Below, in pieces: positions 14,152 through 16,361 of a DNA stretch of 16,361 bases. The number at the start of each line of letters is the position of its first letter. Positions within the stretch are counted from its first letter, which is position 1. The position numbers and the translations under genes are program-made. The notes beneath the pieces were generated by a model. That model worked only from the letters and a program-made list of their open reading frames with translations, did no database searches and had not been told where the DNA came from. The DNA is from Fimenecus sp045613685. GTDB taxonomy: Bacteria; Bacillota; Clostridia; Oscillospirales; Acutalibacteraceae. Location of the stretch: the NCBI GenBank assembly GCA_045613685.1, contig JAZLBL010000040.1:1-16361 (forward strand), given 5' to 3'.

Positions 14152-14807
14152 TTACTCAACTCCCCTACTATTTTTTCTAAATCTCCACACTCTTTGTCTG
14201 CTTTTTTGAGTGCAATCAACTTTTTATTATATTTCTCATAAATCTTTGAGAGATATTTTTTTGATAAATCATCATTATTATGTGGTAATCTACCAACAAT
14301 TAAGTCTAAATCAGTGTATACTGTTGCAGCACCATAAAAATATGCACTAATAATTATGTAAAGCTTATCACCATCTTCTGCAACAACCTCATTGTCGATG
14401 ATAAATCCGTTATCAAAAAGTACTTTTCGCAATTCTTCAATATGAGTCATGGGTTGTAAAATCAAGTGAATATCACTATTCTTTAACCAATTTGTTCTCT
14501 CGATAAAAGATGAAATTAGAAGTCCACCCATTCCGGCAGCAGCAATTTCTTCAACTTCATTTTCTTTGAAATTATCAAGTCCGTCAGAAAGACGAAGTTC
14601 AATTTTATCAGAATAGTTATATGACTCAACAGCTAGTTTAGCATTTTCAAGTGGTCCTATGCGCAAATCAGCAGCAATAGCCTTATTTATAATGCCGTTT
14701 TCAACAAGATACACGGGCAAATATGCATGGTCTGTGCCAATATCAGCAAATATTTTATCTTTTCGAACAAGATTAGCAATAGCCATTAATCTGCTATCAA
14801 GTTTCAT
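14139..14807 (-). CDS. trmK: tRNA (adenine(22)-N1)-methyltransferase TrmK
   Basis: SAM-dependent enzyme that makes m1A22 in bacterial tRNAs. The 222-aa product carries the Rossmann SAM-binding motif IFADIGTDHAYLPVYL (19-34), the acidic AADLRIGPLENA (45-56) segment that follows strand 2, LSDGL (73-77), and the family-specific AAAGMGG (89-95) in place of a typical motif IV; LILQPM follows. The start is ATG 14805-14807, with GAGGTG (14814-14819) 6 nt before it. A GTG 9 nt further upstream is part of that ribosome binding site. The gene overlaps the Nif3 gene by 13 nt. A terminator-like hairpin separates it from the DUF1858 gene, leaving no room for a promoter between hairpin and RBS. Confidence 0.94.
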   Translation of the reverse strand: MKLDSRLMAIANLVRKDKIFADIGTDHAYLPVYLVENGIINKAIAADLRIGPLENAKLAVESYNYSDKIELRLSDGLDNFKENEVEEIAAAGMGGLLISSFIERTNWLKNSDIHLILQPMTHIEELRKVLFDNGFIIDNEVVAEDGDKLYIIISAYFYGAATVYTDLDLIVGRLPHNNDDLSKKYLSKIYEKYNKKLIALKKADKECGDLEKIVGELSKWQQ

Positions 14808-14829
14808 ATAACTCACCTCTTTTTAGACA

Positions 14830-14854
14830 AAATCCCCCTTAATCAGGGGGATTT
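14830..14854 (-). terminator. Terminator-like hairpin between DUF1858 gene and trmK
   Basis: AAATCCCCC (14830-14838) and GGGGGATTT (14846-14854) form a perfect 9-bp stem with a 7-nt loop. On the minus strand it starts within a few bases of the DUF1858 stop. The T-tract on that strand is poor (TTTTGTCT, counting the end of the stem), so termination may be partial, letting transcription continue into trmK. Confidence 0.7.
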
Positions 14855-14857
14855 AAA

Positions 14858-15070
14858 TTATTTGTTTGAGTTTTCTTTAAGGAATGTGTTAATTCCTTCA
14901 ACAAACTCGTCAGGGTCAACACCGTGAACCATGCAAGCTTGTTCAACTGTTTCGCCACGTGCTGAAGGACAACCGAGACAATGCATACCAAGATTTAAGA
15001 AAAATGGTACTGTTTCTCTTGCATTATCAAGGATTTCGCCGATATTCATATCTTTTGTAACTTGAAACAT
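14858..15070 (-). CDS. DUF1858 domain protein, small cysteine protein
   Basis: A 70-aa protein consisting of one DUF1858 domain, the module also found at the N-terminus of ScdA/Ric-type di-iron repair proteins. Visible: MNIGEILDNARETVPFFLNLGMHCLGCPSA, with a C31-x-x-C34 pair, then GETVEQAC with C46, and the HGVD turn. The CxxC and third cysteine suggest redox or metal/cluster chemistry, but no function is established for the stand-alone form. It starts 3 nt after the ileS stop, with its AAAGGAG ribosome binding site inside the end of ileS, so it is expressed with ileS. A hairpin follows the stop. Confidence 0.9.
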   Translation of the reverse strand: MFQVTKDMNIGEILDNARETVPFFLNLGMHCLGCPSARGETVEQACMVHGVDPDEFVEGINTFLKENSNK

Positions 15071-15073
15071 CTT

Positions 15074-16361
15074 TTATTCTCCTTTAGCTACTGATACAGT
15101 AACTTTATTGTCATTTACTGTGAATTCATTTGAATAATCTGCTTTTAATTCTGCATTAATAACAAGATTATCTGCGAGAAGTTCACTTGCAATAAATGCA
15201 AGTTTTTCAGTAAGTGCGTTTATAATGAACTCATCATCAACATTGATTGCAGCAATAATTCTCTGTTCAACCTGATATCCTGCTTCTTTACGTGCAACCT
15301 GGCACTGACGGATAATATCACGAACAACACCCTCTTTAAGAAGTTCATCAGTAAGAACAATGTCGAGAGCAACAACGCTTTCAGGAGCAAATTCAGCAGA
15401 AACAACGCCATCCTTTGTCTTTGACTGTACTGCAAAGATTGATGCATCGAATTTTTCGTCCCAACCAGAAACTTCCACTTCACCACCTGCAATAACAGCT
15501 GTTGTAAGTGCTTTCATTTCATCTGCTGAAAGACCCTCAAGAGTTTGTTTCATCTTGTTAACATTCTGTTTAAGAACTGCACCTGCAACTTTGAAGTTAA
15601 CTGCAAGGAACTGGTCTTCAAGAACGTTAATATCGTCAATATATTCAACTGCTTTAATATTAAGTTCATCAAGAATATTTTTCTCAAAAGTCTTAATTTT
15701 ATCAGCAGTTTCTGCGTTGCAGCAAACAAAAAGTTTTGAAAGTGGTTGACGAACCTTAATCTGCTGTTCGTTACGAAGTCTCATTGCTGTTGCAATAACT
15801 TCACGAACAAGAGCAGTCTGCTCGATAACACCATCATCGTTGATACCTTCAAGAGCTGTTGGCCAATCACTAAGGTGAACTGATTCAGCAACTGTTGGGT
15901 CGCATTTCTTAATAAGATTCTGCCAGATATATTCTGTCATAAATGGTGTAACAGGAGCAATAGTCTGAACACATACTTTAAGAGCATTGAAGAGTGTCCA
16001 ATAAGCAACCATCTTATCAGCTTGGTCTTCTGTTTTCCAGAAACGACGACGGTTTGTTCTGATATACCAGTTTGAAATATCATCAACAAAGATTTCAAAA
16101 TCTTTAATCATTGCAGATGTCTTATAATCATCCATATAAGCTGTTGCTTTTTCTAAAAATTCATTAGTTCTAACAACAAGCCATTTATCTATTGGTGTAA
16201 GTTTTGAGAAATCAACTTTATAATCAGCAAAGTTTGGTTTATCAAGCTGTGCATAGGTATCAAAGAATGTATAAATATTCCAGAAAGCAAGCATCTTTCT
16301 TCTTGCTTCGTCACCAAGGTTATAACCAAAACGAACATCATTATTAGTTGGTGCACTTGCA
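15074..16361 (-). CDS. ileS: Isoleucyl-tRNA synthetase, type 2, C-terminal part (5' end outside window)
   Basis: The last 429 codons of IleRS, which charges tRNA-Ile with isoleucine. The frame is open to the right edge, so the catalytic HIGH and KMSKS regions lie outside; the in-frame ATG at 16294 is internal. The fragment opens with FGYNLGDEARRKMLAFWNIY, the junction to the anticodon-binding helical domain, which continues through WYIRTNRRRFWK and APVTPFMTEYIW. The C-terminal part (SGWDEKFDASIFAVQ, then LLKEGVVRDIIRQCQVARKEAGY) resembles the DUF5915-type tail of type-2 IleRS rather than the cysteine zinc finger of type 1, and no such Cys cluster is present. Type-2 enzymes are often mupirocin-insensitive; whether this one is cannot be judged without the active site. 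It is co-transcribed with the DUF1858 gene. Confidence 0.95.
   Translation of the reverse strand, partial: ASAPTNNDVRFGYNLGDEARRKMLAFWNIYTFFDTYAQLDKPNFADYKVDFSKLTPIDKWLVVRTNEFLEKATAYMDDYKTSAMIKDFEIFVDDISNWYIRTNRRRFWKTEDQADKMVAYWTLFNALKVCVQTIAPVTPFMTEYIWQNLIKKCDPTVAESVHLSDWPTALEGINDDGVIEQTALVREVIATAMRLRNEQQIKVRQPLSKLFVCCNAETADKIKTFEKNILDELNIKAVEYIDDINVLEDQFLAVNFKVAGAVLKQNVNKMKQTLEGLSADEMKALTTAVIAGGEVEVSGWDEKFDASIFAVQSKTKDGVVSAEFAPESVVALDIVLTDELLKEGVVRDIIRQCQVARKEAGYQVEQRIIAAINVDDEFIINALTEKLAFIASELLADNLVINAELKADYSNEFTVNDNKVTVSVAKGE

Noticed and set aside
16292..16361. ATG at 16294 as start of a shorter gene
   Set aside because: The frame continues to the window edge with IleRS-like residues, so this is an internal methionine of ileS.
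1..16361. CRISPR arrays, tRNA/rRNA genes, insertion sequences, prophage or toxin-antitoxin genes, defence islands
   Set aside because: Reading both strands showed no regularly spaced repeats, cloverleaf-like segments, transposase motifs or suitable gene pairs; gene content is chromosomal housekeeping.

Overview
The window reads as an AT-rich, densely packed stretch of a Firmicute chromosome, most likely a gut-type Clostridia/Oscillospirales relative. This is inferred from strong AGGAGG-type ribosome binding sites, FMN and SAM-I riboswitches, the CdaA/CdaR pair, RqcH, a type-2 IleRS and Clostridia-typical small proteins (DUF3343, DUF1858). No species is recognised. No mobile element, tRNA, rRNA, CRISPR array or prophage gene is visible. 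No gene-free gap exceeds about 220 bases, and the larger gaps are filled by regulatory RNA.

Left block, all on the minus strand (1-6834). Read in the direction of transcription, it starts with a cytoplasmic sulfatase (6834-5536). Next is an operon with a clear sigma-A-type promoter: aspartate aminotransferase, ispD, ispF (5392-2901), closed by a good intrinsic terminator. Then come a DUF3343 putative sulfur/selenium carrier coupled by ATGA overlap to a class-V PLP enzyme (2842-1497), the c-di-AMP synthase cdaA (1392-520), and its regulator cdaR, which runs off the left edge.

Middle block, plus strand (6953-11617). manA (mannose-6-phosphate isomerase) overlaps an MFS transporter by 1 nt. It is divergent from the sulfatase, with back-to-back promoters whose -35 boxes lie 7 bp apart. 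An FMN riboswitch then controls the riboflavin ECF transporter ribU, and a SAM-I riboswitch controls metK, followed by a small DUF378 membrane protein. Both riboswitch promoters abut or overlap the 3' end of the preceding gene, and no terminator separates the units except the riboswitch terminators themselves. Transcripts therefore pass through the two switches in series.

Right block, minus strand (11650-16361). In transcription order: the 3' part of ileS (type-2 IleRS), a DUF1858 protein, an intrinsic-terminator-like hairpin, trmK, a Nif3-family protein and rqcH. The theme is translation and its quality control. A strong bidirectional terminator separates rqcH from the convergent DUF378 gene.

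Most of the window is well-understood housekeeping. The least understood parts are the DUF3343/class-V enzyme pair upstream of cdaA, a 13-bp inverted repeat in the csd-cdaA gap, and a 10-bp long-range complementarity that encloses the whole FMN riboswitch. No convincing wholly novel system was found.
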